A stretch of 62,044 nt of DNA from Bradyrhizobium jicamae (GTDB lineage Bacteria; Pseudomonadota; Alphaproteobacteria; Rhizobiales; Xanthobacteraceae). Below the pieces are notes generated by a model. That model saw only the letters and a program-made list of their open reading frames with translations, made no database searches and had not been told where the DNA came from. The stretch spans positions 1 through 62,044 of the forward strand of contig NZ_JAFCKQ010000046.1 of the NCBI RefSeq assembly GCF_018130215.1, read 5' to 3'. The position numbers were made by a program, and so were the translations under genes. Positions 33,810 to 42,818 of the stretch are shown here, piece by piece (position 1 is the first letter of the stretch; each line of letters starts with the position of its first letter).

Positions 33810-36074
33810 TTACTGCTCGCCGTCGCGCAGACGCCGGTAGACCGCGCCCAGCACGTTCGAATAATCGTCGGTCCAGACCCGCTGCTTCTCGTCGGCTTCG
33901 GTCTCGGCCCAGACGTCGGACGAGGCCAGCTTGCCGACGTCGGCCTCCTCGCGCGCGGACACCACGACCGAGGTCGCGAAGATGTACTCGTTGTCGCGGC
34001 CTGAATCCTCGCTGTAGACCCAGCTCTTCATGTCGTTGGCATCGGCAATGCCGACCACGACGCTGGCGAGCTCGAGATGCCGGTTGGAGACGTGCATCAC
34101 GACCGCTCCCTGCGGGGCCAGCTTCTGCTTGTAGATCGCCATCGCCTCCTCGGTCGCGAGGTGGATCGGGATCGCATCCGACGAATAGGCATCGATGATG
34201 ATGAGATCGTAGACGCCGTCGGGTTCCTTCGCGAAGGTCAGCCGCGCATCGCCGATCACGGGCTTCAGGTTGGGCTCGCAGCTCTGGATGTAGGTGAAGT
34301 ATTTCGGGTCGCGCGCGGTATCGACCATGCTCTGGTCGATCTCGAAAAACCTCCAGTCCTCGCCCGGCTCCGACGCGCAAGTCAGTGTGCCCGAGCCGAG
34401 GCCGATCACCGCGACCTTCAGCGGCGCGCCCTTGCGCTCGCGGATCGCCGATATCGCCTGCCCGATGCCGCCGTCCTTGTGATAGTAGCTGATCGGCTCC
34501 GGCCGCCCGGTGACCGGCGTGCCGTCGTCGTTCCTGAACTTCTCGGCGCCGTGGATCGTGGTGCCGTGCATCAGCACGTGATACTGGCCGTTCGGGGTCA
34601 CCACGATCTTGTGCACGCCGAAGAAGCTGCGCACGGTGTCGACGCGGCCCTCGTCGGCGGGATAGAAGCGCAGCAGCGCCAGCGCGACCGCGACCGTGGC
34701 GAAGATCTTCCAGCGGCTGGCGTTGAGCGTCAGCGCCAGCAGCGCCGACAGCACGCCGACCGCGCCGATCACCCAGACCCGCCGGTCGTCGAGCCAGTTG
34801 AAGATCGGTCCGGCGGAATAGGATGGCGCGATCAGCGCCGCCGCCAGCACTAAGAAGAACCGCCAGTACCACGTGTTCCAGCGCGGCAGGCGCTCGGCGC
34901 CGCCGGGCGGCCGGCACAGCGCGGCCAGCGCCAGCAGGATCGGATATTCGGCGACCCACGAGAAGGCGAACGGCGCGATCAGCCCCGCGAACAGGCCGCC
35001 GAGCATGCCGCCGAACGACAGCGCGACGTAGAAGCCGGTGAGATATTCCGCCGCGGGGCGCGTGCGCGCCAATTCGCCGTGACAGGCCATCGCGATCACG
35101 AAGAAGCAGAGCTGGTGGCCGCCCAGCGTCAGCAGCAGGTTCTGCTCGCCGCCGACCGCAAGCAGGATGATGACGCCTGATATCGCCAGCGGCTGGGCCA
35201 GCAGCATCCATCGGTGCGGCAGCAGCGGGCGCGACTGGAACACCAGCACCCAGGTCAGGAGATACAGCGACAGCGGCAGCACCCAGAGCAAGGGCGCTGC
35301 AGCGACGTCGGTCGAGATATGCGCCGTGACCGCGATCAGCAGGCCCGATGGCACCGCGGCGAGGAAGATCCAGCGCGCGCGCAGGACCCAGGACGGCGCC
35401 GGAGCGCTCGTTTCGTCAGCCCGCATGTCGAGCGCAGCGGCACCGGCCGGCGAGCGCAGCAGCAGCGCGCCGCAACCCGCGATCAGCACGATCAGGAGGC
35501 CGTAGCCGCCGGTCCAGATCAGGTTCTGGCTGCGCAGCGTGAACATCGGCTCCAGCAGCACCGGGTAGGACAGCAGCGCCAGGAAGCTGCCGATGTTCGA
35601 GGATGCATAGAGGAAATACGGGTCGGGCCCGCCGGGATGACCGGTGCGCACGAACCAGGCCTGCAACAGCGGATTGTTGGCGGCGAGCGCGAAGAACGGC
35701 AGCCCGATCGAGACCGCGAACAGGCCGAGCAGCCAGACCGCATAGCCCGAGTTCGGCGGCTCGCCCCAGCCGCTCCTGATCGCCAGCGGCAGGGTCAGCA
35801 GCGCCATGACGAGCAGAGCCAGATGCACCACGACCGGGATGACGCGGCTGTTCAGCTTCATCAGCAGATGCGCATAGGCGTAGCCGCCGAGCAGCAGCGA
35901 CTGGAAGAACACCATCGCCACCGACCACACCGCGGGCGAGCCGCCGAGCCGCGGCAGCACCATCCTGGTGAACAGCGGCTGCACCGAGAACAGCAGCAGC
36001 GCGCTGACGAAGATCGCAGCGGTGTAGACAACCAGCACCAGCCGGTTTCGCGAAGCGGACGGCACAGACGACAT
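33810..36074 (-). CDS. Fused MFS/spermidine synthase family protein
   Basis: The 754-residue protein joins an N-terminal block of about twelve or more membrane helices (IFVSALLLFSVQPLFTRMVLPRLGG, then ASSNIGSFLALLSYPVLLEP) to a C-terminal spermidine-synthase-like Rossmann domain: GQYHVLMHGTTIHG, VAVIGLGSGTLTC, FFEIDQSMVDTARDP and YDLIIIDAYSSDAIP. Function of this fusion family is unsettled. A split version is encoded at 26278-27830. ATG 36074 has GGAG upstream and begins just before the first helix; an upstream in-frame ATG would add 26 residues. Confidence 0.88.
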   Translation of the reverse strand: MSSVPSASRNRLVLVVYTAAIFVSALLLFSVQPLFTRMVLPRLGGSPAVWSVAMVFFQSLLLGGYAYAHLLMKLNSRVIPVVVHLALLVMALLTLPLAIRSGWGEPPNSGYAVWLLGLFAVSIGLPFFALAANNPLLQAWFVRTGHPGGPDPYFLYASSNIGSFLALLSYPVLLEPMFTLRSQNLIWTGGYGLLIVLIAGCGALLLRSPAGAAALDMRADETSAPAPSWVLRARWIFLAAVPSGLLIAVTAHISTDVAAAPLLWVLPLSLYLLTWVLVFQSRPLLPHRWMLLAQPLAISGVIILLAVGGEQNLLLTLGGHQLCFFVIAMACHGELARTRPAAEYLTGFYVALSFGGMLGGLFAGLIAPFAFSWVAEYPILLALAALCRPPGGAERLPRWNTWYWRFFLVLAAALIAPSYSAGPIFNWLDDRRVWVIGAVGVLSALLALTLNASRWKIFATVAVALALLRFYPADEGRVDTVRSFFGVHKIVVTPNGQYHVLMHGTTIHGAEKFRNDDGTPVTGRPEPISYYHKDGGIGQAISAIRERKGAPLKVAVIGLGSGTLTCASEPGEDWRFFEIDQSMVDTARDPKYFTYIQSCEPNLKPVIGDARLTFAKEPDGVYDLIIIDAYSSDAIPIHLATEEAMAIYKQKLAPQGAVVMHVSNRHLELASVVVGIADANDMKSWVYSEDSGRDNEYIFATSVVVSAREEADVGKLASSDVWAETEADEKQRVWTDDYSNVLGAVYRRLRDGEQ

Positions 36075-36252
36075 GAAGGCTCCGGCGTGAACCCGGCGCA
36101 CGCCGGAAGCGGCAGGTCCGGCGGCACCGTGCCGGCAGGCTGAATTGAGCATATGGCAACATCACGGGCAAGAAACCGCACTCACGCGGACTTGACGAAG
36201 GGCCGCCTGCGGCGCGAAAGCTCGCTTGTCATTCCTCCTTCCTGAAGCGGAC

Positions 36253-37854
36253 ATGAACGAAGCTGAGGTCGTCATCATCGGAGCGGGGCACAACGGCCTC
36301 ACCTGCGCGGCCTATCTCGCGATGGCGGGCTTGCGGGTCCGTGTCGTGGAACGGCGCAAGGTGGTCGGCGGCGCCGCGGTGACCGAGGAGTTCGTGCCGG
36401 GCTTCCGCAATTCGGTCGCGTCCTACACGGTGAGCCTGCTCAACCCGCAGATCATTGCTGATCTGAAACTTGCCGGGCACGGTCTGAGAATCGTCGAGCG
36501 CCGGGCCCAGAATTTTCTCCCGGCGCCTGATGGCAGCTACCTGCTCACCGGCGAGGGCCGGACCCGGGAGTCGGTCGCACGATTGAGCGGGCGCGACGCC
36601 GCTGCCATCGAGACGTTCTCGCAGGAGCTCGAGGCGATCGCCGATGTGCTGCGGCAATTCGTGCTGCGCGCGCCGCCGAACATCGTCGAGGGCTTCGGCA
36701 TCGGTGCGGTCGGCGAAGCGGTCAATGCGCTCGGCTCCGCCAACATCCTGCGCCGGCTGTCGCTCGAGCAGCAGCGCAGCCTGCTCGACCTGTTCACGCG
36801 CTCGGCCGGCGAGATGCTCGATGAGCGATTCGAGAGCGACCTCGTCAAGGCGCTGTTCGGCTTCGACGCCATCGTCGGCAATTATGCAAGCCCCTACGCG
36901 GCCGGCTCGGCCTATGTGATGCTGCACCACGCCTTCGGCGAGGTGAACGGCAGGAAGGGCGTCTGGGGCCACGCCATCGGCGGCATGGGCGCGATCACCC
37001 AGGCGATGGCGCAGGCCGCGCGCGGCCATGGCGTCGAGATCGAGACCGACGCGGGCGTCCGCGAGGTCATCGTCGAGAAGGATCGCGCATGCGGCGTGAT
37101 CCTCGACAATGGCGAGACCATCCGCGCGAAATACATCGTCTCGAATGTCAATCCGAAGCTGCTCTACACGCAGCTGGTGCCGGCGGGCGCACTGGCGCCC
37201 GATTTCCTGACCCGGATCGGGCACTGGCGCAACGGCTCCGGCACGTTCCGGATGAACGTCGCGCTCGGCGCGCTGCCCTCGTTCACCGCCCTGCCCGGCC
37301 CCGGCGACCATCTCACCGCGGGCATCATCATTGCACCAAGCCTCGGCTACATGGACCGCGCCTGGCAGGATGCGCGCGAATTCGGCTGGAGCCGTGCGCC
37401 GGTCGTCGAACTCTTGATCCCCTCGACCCTCGACGACAGCCTGAGCCCGCCGGGGCAACATGTCGCGAGCCTGTTCTGCCAGCACGTCGCGCCGCAACTG
37501 CCCGGCGGCAGATCATGGGATGACCATCGCGAGGAGGTCGCCGACCTCATGATCGCGACCGTCGAACGCCATGCTCCCGGCTTCGCGGCCAGCGTGGTCG
37601 GCCGGCAGATCCTGTCCCCGCTCGATTTGGAGCGGCAGTTCGGCCTGCTCGGTGGCGATATCTTCCACGGCGCGCTGACGCTGAACCAGCTGTTCTCGGC
37701 GCGTCCGATGCTCGGCCATGCCGATTACCGCGGCCCCCTGAAGGGCCTCTATCACTGCGGCTCCGGCGCCCATCCCGGCGGCGGCGTCACCGGTGCCCCG
37801 GGCCACAACGCCGCGCGGGCGGTCCTGGCGGATCACCGCGCGTTCTTCGCGTAG
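36253..37854 (+). CDS. Phytoene-desaturase-like FAD oxidoreductase (PYROXD2 type)
   Basis: The 533-residue protein opens with a dinucleotide-binding fold VVIIGAGHNGLTCAAYLAMAG, an Arg-rich ERRKVVGGAAVTEEFVPG block, and ends with LYHCGSGAHPGGGVTGAPGHNAA, the C-terminal FAD motif of the phytoene desaturase/PYROXD2 family. No carotenoid genes lie nearby, so a carotenoid substrate is not supported. ATG 36253 starts exactly before the FAD motif. Confidence 0.88.
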   Translation: MNEAEVVIIGAGHNGLTCAAYLAMAGLRVRVVERRKVVGGAAVTEEFVPGFRNSVASYTVSLLNPQIIADLKLAGHGLRIVERRAQNFLPAPDGSYLLTGEGRTRESVARLSGRDAAAIETFSQELEAIADVLRQFVLRAPPNIVEGFGIGAVGEAVNALGSANILRRLSLEQQRSLLDLFTRSAGEMLDERFESDLVKALFGFDAIVGNYASPYAAGSAYVMLHHAFGEVNGRKGVWGHAIGGMGAITQAMAQAARGHGVEIETDAGVREVIVEKDRACGVILDNGETIRAKYIVSNVNPKLLYTQLVPAGALAPDFLTRIGHWRNGSGTFRMNVALGALPSFTALPGPGDHLTAGIIIAPSLGYMDRAWQDAREFGWSRAPVVELLIPSTLDDSLSPPGQHVASLFCQHVAPQLPGGRSWDDHREEVADLMIATVERHAPGFAASVVGRQILSPLDLERQFGLLGGDIFHGALTLNQLFSARPMLGHADYRGPLKGLYHCGSGAHPGGGVTGAPGHNAARAVLADHRAFFA

Positions 37855-38146
37855 GCGCCGCGCAGGAGCGTTCCGGCAGGCGGTGGAAAGCCTGTGGAGA
37901 AGCAGTGGATCGACAGCGGACAACATCCTGCGTCCGAGCGGGACGAGCGGTGGAGATGTCGTTGGACAGGCCTGTGGACCACGCCCCCGCAAACCCGCCG
38001 CAACGCCTCTGATGCCCTGTTGACCGCCCCACGGACATTCTGTGGATATCCGATCGCTTTCCCGGAGACATCGGCCCACCAGACCGGCGCGACAGGCTTG
38101 CCCGATGCGCCGAGAGCGGCGTCCGTCGTTCGACGACTTCAGTGAG
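37855..38146. other. Gene-free stretch with repeated TGTGGA words
   Basis: No open frame here looks coding. CTGTGGA occurs three times in one orientation (about 37892, 37973 and 38041), the last extending to TGTGGATAT, one base off the DnaA box TGTGGATAA. It separates the oxidoreductase gene from the convergent pilin gene. Confidence 0.35.
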
Positions 38147-38380
38147 CTAGCGCTGAGCTGGTGTTGCAGGCGAATTCAGCGTGGCGACGGTCGAGGCCGT
38201 CCTGCCGTTCACAGTGCTAGCGACGCTCGCGAATTTTGAGTTCAAGGCAGTACCGAGTTGCGTCGCGCCCACCATGACCGCAAGGGCGATGAGCGCTCCG
38301 ATCAGACCATACTCAATGGCAGTGGCCAGCTCGACGATGCCAGCTTCGTTCTTCAAAAACCGATCGAGAAGCGTCTTCAT
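38147..38380 (-). CDS. Flp-type IVb pilin 1, with insertion at the processing site
   Basis: The 77-residue protein has the Flp pilin core ATAIEYGLIGALIALAVM. In Flp pilins a Gly is followed by a segment with Glu at +5 and Tyr at +6 (G-ATAIEY in the neighbour gene). Here IVEL is inserted, giving GIVELATAIEY, which puts the Glu-Tyr pair four residues too far from the Gly. A Thr/Ala-rich C-terminal tail extends it beyond the 54-residue neighbour. Pili of this class are built by Tad machinery, which is not in this window. Confidence 0.85.
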   Translation of the reverse strand: MKTLLDRFLKNEAGIVELATAIEYGLIGALIALAVMVGATQLGTALNSKFASVASTVNGRTASTVATLNSPATPAQR

Positions 38381-38456
38381 GGAAGCGCCTTTCCCTGCCT
38401 GGTTTCGCCCGGGACGGGACATGCCCCGCACCGGTATCAGTATTGATACGGAAATC

Positions 38457-38538
38457 ATCTAAGGTTGCATGAACCGGCCGGCGCCAATTCGCGCGATAAT
38501 CGAGCGAAATCAGAGTTGAAATTCAGACAAAATCGACA
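38457..38538 (-). promoter_or_regulatory. Duplicated promoter region before pilin 1
   Basis: From ATCTAAGGTTG through AATTCGCGCGA, AATCGAGCGAAATCAGAGTTG and on to 38538, the sequence matches 38888-38969 upstream of pilin 2 with scattered changes. On the minus strand this is directly upstream of the pilin 1 start. The duplication therefore included promoter and gene. Confidence 0.65.
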
Positions 38539-38590
38539 TCAAGGACATGCAAATCGAGCTCAACTGTTGGCTGAAGCAGACTCGCGCGGC

Positions 38591-38626
38591 AAAAAGAAAA
38601 CACCGGGCGACGAGGTCGCCCGGTGT
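38591..38626 (-). terminator. Rho-independent terminator after pilin 2
   Basis: On the minus strand CACCGGGCGAC pairs with GTCGCCCGGTG across a three-base loop (arms 38615-38625 and 38601-38611) and is followed by a T-rich run. It stops pilin 2 transcripts before the pilin 1 promoter. Confidence 0.85.
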
Positions 38627-38650
38627 GCTGAGAACGCCATCCGGCGTTGA

Positions 38651-38815
38651 CTACTTCAGCGAGGTGCTGATCGTGCTGAAAGTTCCGCTCAATGCCGTGC
38701 CGACGCCGTTCACGGCGGCGATGATGGCGATGGCGATGCCGGTCGCGATCAGGCCGTATTCGATGGCGGTCGCACCGGATTCATCCCGCAAAAATCTAAC
38801 GATAAAGGTTCTCAT
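38651..38815 (-). CDS. Flp-type IVb pilin 2
   Basis: The 54-residue protein MRTFIVRFLRDESGATAIEY plus a hydrophobic helix is a standard Flp pilin: processing Gly followed by ATAIEYGLIATGIAIAIIAAV. AGGA lies upstream of ATG 38815. It is divergent from prmA and has its own promoter region and terminator, so it can be regulated apart from pilin 1. Confidence 0.92.
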   Translation of the reverse strand: MRTFIVRFLRDESGATAIEYGLIATGIAIAIIAAVNGVGTALSGTFSTISTSLK

Positions 38816-38887
38816 GCTAGTCCTGCCCTTGCTGGTCTTATCGGACCGGTTCAGTTCCGGTTCCGGAACCGTACTATTGCGGGCAAA

Positions 38888-38969
38888 ATCTAAGGTTGTT
38901 TGAACGAATAGCATGTCAATTCGCGCGACAATCGAACGAAATCAAAGTTGAAATTTAGGCAAAATTCGC
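38888..38969 (-). promoter_or_regulatory. Duplicated promoter region before pilin 2
   Basis: The partner of 38457-38538. Shared words include ATCTAAGGTTG, CAATTCGCGCGA, GAACGAAATCAAAGTTGAAA (one base changed here and there) and GCAAAATTCGCAT. It ends 16 bases before prmA and so probably also lies within the prmA promoter region. Confidence 0.65.
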
Positions 38970-38984
38970 ATTACCGGTATTCCG

Positions 38985-39869
38985 ATGACACCCCCCACCC
39001 ATCGCGCCAGCGTCACGCTGGCGGACGAAACAACTGCAAAACGCGTCGTCGACGCGCTTTCCGAGCTGTATTTCGAGGAACAGGCGGCGTTTGCAGCGTT
39101 CGAACGGCCCGATCTCCGCTGGGACGTCACAGTCCATTTTGCCGAGGCGCCGGACCAAACCCTGCTTCGCGAACTGGTCGGCCACGCGGCCGGACCAGAT
39201 GTCGCATCGACTATCGTCTATGACACCGTGGAGGCGAAGGATTGGGTCAAGGCCAGCCTGGAGGACCTCGTCCCGGTCCCGGCCGGCCGCTTCATCGTCC
39301 ACGGCCAGCATGACCGGACACGGATACCGCCCAACAAGCTCGGCATCGAGATCGAGGCGGCGCTTGCCTTCGGCACCGGCCATCACGGCACCACCCGCGG
39401 CTGCCTGCTGCTGCTCGACCATGTGCTGAAGGCCTATCAGCCGCGCCGCGTGCTCGATCTCGGCACCGGGACCGGCGTGCTGGCGATCGCCGCCGCCAAG
39501 GCACTGCATGGCCGGGTGCTGGCGAGCGACATCGATCCACCGTCGGTGAGGGTCGCCGAGGAGAATGCGCAGCTGAACGAAACGGGGCATCTGGTGGACG
39601 TGATCCGCGCCACGGGCTTTGCCGCCCCGCAATTTGCCGCGGACGGGCCGTTCGACCTCGTGCTTGCCAACATCCTCGCCAACCCGCTGCGGCAGCTCGC
39701 CGGGCCGATGGCCCTGCACCTCGCCTCGAGGGCGCAGGTGATCCTCTCGGGCCTGCTGACCCACCAGGCGCCGGCGGTGATTGCCGCCTATCGCGCCCGC
39801 GGGCTGGTGCCGCTGCGCCATCTCAGGATCGAAGGCTGGAGCAGCCTGTTGCTGCGCGCCGCGAAATGA
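38985..39869 (+). CDS. prmA: Ribosomal protein L11 methyltransferase
   Basis: The 294-residue protein has the PrmA N-terminal domain and a class I methyltransferase core: EAALAFGTGHHGTTRGCLLL, then VLDLGTGTGVLAIAAAK, then FDLVLANILANPL, the NIxANPL-type motif of this family. It trimethylates L11 with S-adenosylmethionine in the cytoplasm. Its stop overlaps the next gene's start. Confidence 0.93.
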   Translation: MTPPTHRASVTLADETTAKRVVDALSELYFEEQAAFAAFERPDLRWDVTVHFAEAPDQTLLRELVGHAAGPDVASTIVYDTVEAKDWVKASLEDLVPVPAGRFIVHGQHDRTRIPPNKLGIEIEAALAFGTGHHGTTRGCLLLLDHVLKAYQPRRVLDLGTGTGVLAIAAAKALHGRVLASDIDPPSVRVAEENAQLNETGHLVDVIRATGFAAPQFAADGPFDLVLANILANPLRQLAGPMALHLASRAQVILSGLLTHQAPAVIAAYRARGLVPLRHLRIEGWSSLLLRAAK

Positions 39870-40372
39870 CGATCTCGAGCAGGGCGTGCGGCGACTGCAC
39901 GCTCTGCTGCAAGGTCATGGCCATCGAGGAACTGGCAAAACCCGCGAATGCGTGGTGCCCGCATTGCAAGCCCGGGCACGGCTGCCGCATCTACGCCGAC
40001 CGGCCGGCGGAGTGCCGGTCCTTCAGCTGCGTCTGGCTCGTCAATGAGCTGCTGGAGGAGCACTGGAAGCCGGCGAAATCCAGGCTCGTGCTGACCACGT
40101 CGGAGGACGGTCTGGAGGTTCGATGCGACCCCGGCTTTCCCGATGCCTGGCGCAGGCAGCCCTACCGCAGCGAGATCCATGAATGGGCGGTTTCCGGCGA
40201 GCCGCTCGACATGACCGTCGTCGTGATCGTCGGCCAGCGGATGACGCTGGTGACGCCGGAGCGCGAGTTCGATCTCGGAATTGTCGGTCCCGACGAGCGC
40301 ATCGTGCGGGAGCTGGAAGGCACCAGGGTCGTCAATGCCACGGTGGCAAAGGCGTCGGACCTCGAGCCGTAA
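39866..40372 (+). CDS. Cysteine-cluster protein (YkgJ/UPF0153-like)
   Basis: The 168-residue protein has many cysteines in its first third: CGDCTLCCKV, then WCPHCKPGHGCRIYADRP, then ECRSFSCVW. This resembles the zinc- or iron-chelating YkgJ family. The rest has no recognised motif. It overlaps prmA (ATGA) and is translationally coupled, suggesting a shared context; the role is unknown. Confidence 0.8.
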   Translation: MTISSRACGDCTLCCKVMAIEELAKPANAWCPHCKPGHGCRIYADRPAECRSFSCVWLVNELLEEHWKPAKSRLVLTTSEDGLEVRCDPGFPDAWRRQPYRSEIHEWAVSGEPLDMTVVVIVGQRMTLVTPEREFDLGIVGPDERIVRELEGTRVVNATVAKASDLEP

Positions 40373-40405
40373 TGGCTGGATAGCTAGTTGATAACTGCCT
40401 GATAG

Positions 40406-40606
40406 TTACCTGGGCGCAGGAGGATCGCGACTGACGATCACGACCTTGTCCTGCACGACCTTGCCCTGCTTCAGCATTCGTTTGCCGCGCGCTTCGACCA
40501 GGCGCTCCAGGATCTGGACGATGACACCACGCTGCTTCTGCTCAATGGGGTCGATCGGGCCGCGGGAAACCGGCGGCGAAATCTTCTCAAAGGTGAAAAC
40601 AGGCAT
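40406..40606 (-). CDS. Small conserved-looking hypothetical protein
   Basis: The 66-residue product begins MPVFTFEKISPPVSRGP and ends KVVIVSRDPPAPR. It is preceded by a good GAGGAG ribosome site and has ordinary codon use. A basic central helix (QRGVIVQILERLVEARGKRM) is likely. I recall similar small proteins in related genomes but know no function. Confidence 0.7.
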   Translation of the reverse strand: MPVFTFEKISPPVSRGPIDPIEQKQRGVIVQILERLVEARGKRMLKQGKVVQDKVVIVSRDPPAPR

Positions 40607-40807
40607 GGTGCATCTCCTCGCCGTTGAGTTGAGACACTCCTGGACACTCCCGATATTCCGACAAAACGGCTTGCCCTGGAAACCGTTCCGGCTTTTCTAA
40701 TGTTGTGACAGCGATTCAAGCACAAGTTATGCCAAAATTGTGGCCATGCTGGGCGGGTCGCGGACCTGCCGCCGGATCGGATCAGAGCGAAAGAGAGTGC
40801 GAAGGCA

Positions 40808-42637
40808 ATGTTCGAAGCCCACTTCCAGACATTCGAAGAACCCGAAGGCGGCGTGGCGCTGACCGCGCGCCTGGGCGCGCTGCGCGAGGAGCTCGCTCGG
40901 CGCAAGCTGACGGGCTTCGTCGTTCCGCGCGCCGATCAGCAGCAGAATGAATATGTCGCCGCGTCCGAGGAGCGGCTGGCCTGGCTGACCGGCTTCACCG
41001 GATCGGCGGGGCTGGCGATCGTGCTGAGCAAGGAAGCCGCGCTCTTCGTCGACGGCCGCTACACCCTGCAGGCCGGCAAGCAGGTGGACCGCAAGGCCTG
41101 GGAGATCGAGCCGCTGGTCGATCCGCCGCCGGAGCACTGGCTGACGCGGCATCTGGCGGCCGGCGACCGCCTCGGATTTGACCCCTGGCTGCACACGTCA
41201 GCGGCAGCCGAACGGCTGGCCGCCGCCTGCGCCAAGGCCGGCGCGGAGCTGGTCGCGGTCGATTCCAATCCGGTCGACACGATCTGGACCGAACGGCCGG
41301 CGCCGCCGCTCGGCCGGGTCACGATCCATGGCGCGCAGTTCTCGGGCGAGATCGAGGCCGAAAAGCTCAAGCGGATCCGGCTCGAGATCAACAAGCTCGG
41401 CGTCGACGCGCTGGTGCTGTCCGACAGCCACGCCGTGGCCTGGACCTTCAACATCCGCGGTGCCGACGTCTCGCATACGCCGCTACCGCTGTCCTACGCG
41501 CTGGTGCCGAAGGAAGGACGACCGCTTGTCTTCATCGATCAGCGCAAGCTCTCCAATTCGGCCCGTGACCATCTCGAGCAATCGGCCGCCGTCGAGGCGC
41601 CGGCCGCATTGACGTCGAAGCTCACCGAGCTCGCGAAGCGGGGTGCATCGATTGCGCTCGACAACGCGACCGCAGCCGATGCGTTGAGCCGCCTGATTTC
41701 AGGCGCCGGCGGCAAGCCGGTGCGCGGCAACGATCCCGTCAGCCTCCTGAAGGCGGTGAAGAACCTCACGGAGATCGAGGGCACGCGCACGGCACATCAG
41801 CGCGACGCGGTGGCGCTGACGCGCTTCCTCGCCTGGATCGATCGCGAGGCTACGTCGGGCGGGCTAACCGAGATCGATACGGTCGAGGCGCTGGAGACGT
41901 TCCGCCGCCAGACCGGCGCGCTGAAGGACGTCTCGTTCCCGACCATTGCCGGCACCGGTCCGAACGGCGCCATCGTGCATTACCGCGTCACCCGCAAGAG
42001 CAACCGCCGGATCGACCCCGGCGACCTCCTGCTGATCGATTCCGGCGCGCAATATGAGGACGGCACCACCGACGTCACCCGCACCATCGCGATCGGGCAG
42101 CCGACCGACGAGATGCGCGACCGCTTCACCCGCGTGCTGCGCGGCCATGTCGCGATCGCGCGGGCGATCTTCCCCGACGGCACCACCGGCGCGCAGCTCG
42201 ACACGCTGGCGCGGCAATATCTCTGGCAGGCCGGGCTCGATTTCGAGCACGGCACCGGCCACGGCGTCGGCAGCTACCTGTCGGTGCATGAAGGGCCGGC
42301 GCGGATCTCGAAGCTCGGCACCACGCCGCTGAAGCGCGGCATGATCCTGTCCAACGAGCCCGGCTACTACAAGACCGACGCCTACGGCATCCGGATCGAG
42401 AACCTCGAGCTCGTGATCGGCACCGACATTGTCGGCGCCGAGAAGCCGGTCAACGCATTCGAGACGCTGACGCTGGCGCCGATCGATCGCCGCCTGATCG
42501 ATGTCGGCATGCTGGGTGCTGGAGAGCTGGCATGGCTCAACGACTACCACGCCCGCGTCGCCGCGGTGGTGCGCCCGCATCTCGACGACAACGCGACGAA
42601 GCTGTGGCTTGATGAGGCGACGGCGACATTGAAGTAG
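40808..42637 (+). CDS. pepP: Xaa-Pro aminopeptidase (M24B, aminopeptidase P)
   Basis: The 609-residue protein has two N-terminal creatinase-like domains and a C-terminal M24 pita-bread domain. Metal ligands appear in LLIDSGAQYEDGTTDVTRT (two Asp), EHGTGHGVGSYLSVHEGP (His), LSNEPGYY (Glu) and RIENL (Glu). The length matches the long aminopeptidase P class. It removes N-terminal residues before proline in the cytoplasm. A terminator follows. Confidence 0.92.
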   Translation: MFEAHFQTFEEPEGGVALTARLGALREELARRKLTGFVVPRADQQQNEYVAASEERLAWLTGFTGSAGLAIVLSKEAALFVDGRYTLQAGKQVDRKAWEIEPLVDPPPEHWLTRHLAAGDRLGFDPWLHTSAAAERLAAACAKAGAELVAVDSNPVDTIWTERPAPPLGRVTIHGAQFSGEIEAEKLKRIRLEINKLGVDALVLSDSHAVAWTFNIRGADVSHTPLPLSYALVPKEGRPLVFIDQRKLSNSARDHLEQSAAVEAPAALTSKLTELAKRGASIALDNATAADALSRLISGAGGKPVRGNDPVSLLKAVKNLTEIEGTRTAHQRDAVALTRFLAWIDREATSGGLTEIDTVEALETFRRQTGALKDVSFPTIAGTGPNGAIVHYRVTRKSNRRIDPGDLLLIDSGAQYEDGTTDVTRTIAIGQPTDEMRDRFTRVLRGHVAIARAIFPDGTTGAQLDTLARQYLWQAGLDFEHGTGHGVGSYLSVHEGPARISKLGTTPLKRGMILSNEPGYYKTDAYGIRIENLELVIGTDIVGAEKPVNAFETLTLAPIDRRLIDVGMLGAGELAWLNDYHARVAAVVRPHLDDNATKLWLDEATATLK

Positions 42638-42662
42638 CGCGCGCAAGCGCCACAAACTCGAC

Positions 42663-42697
42663 GTCGTCCCGGCGAGGCCGGGACGACACACTTTTTT
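42663..42697 (+). terminator. Rho-independent terminator after pepP
   Basis: GTCGTCCCGGC (42663-42673) pairs perfectly with GCCGGGACGAC (42677-42687) across GAG, with a T-run at 42692-42697. The stem is also a common dispersed motif in this lineage; part of it recurs near 61650. Confidence 0.88.
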
Positions 42698-42818
42698 GTT
42701 GCGCGAGGCGAAATATCCTCCGCGCCTCCCGGAATCGGCATGGGCGCATGCTGAAACACCCGTATTCCGCGCAAATGAGATAGCTACAGTCCGATTCACA
42801 CAACGGAAACGGACCTGA

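Noticed and set aside
37855..38146. Chromosomal origin at the TGTGGA cluster
   Set aside because: Only one near-match to a DnaA box, no AT-rich unwinding region and none of the usual origin neighbours.
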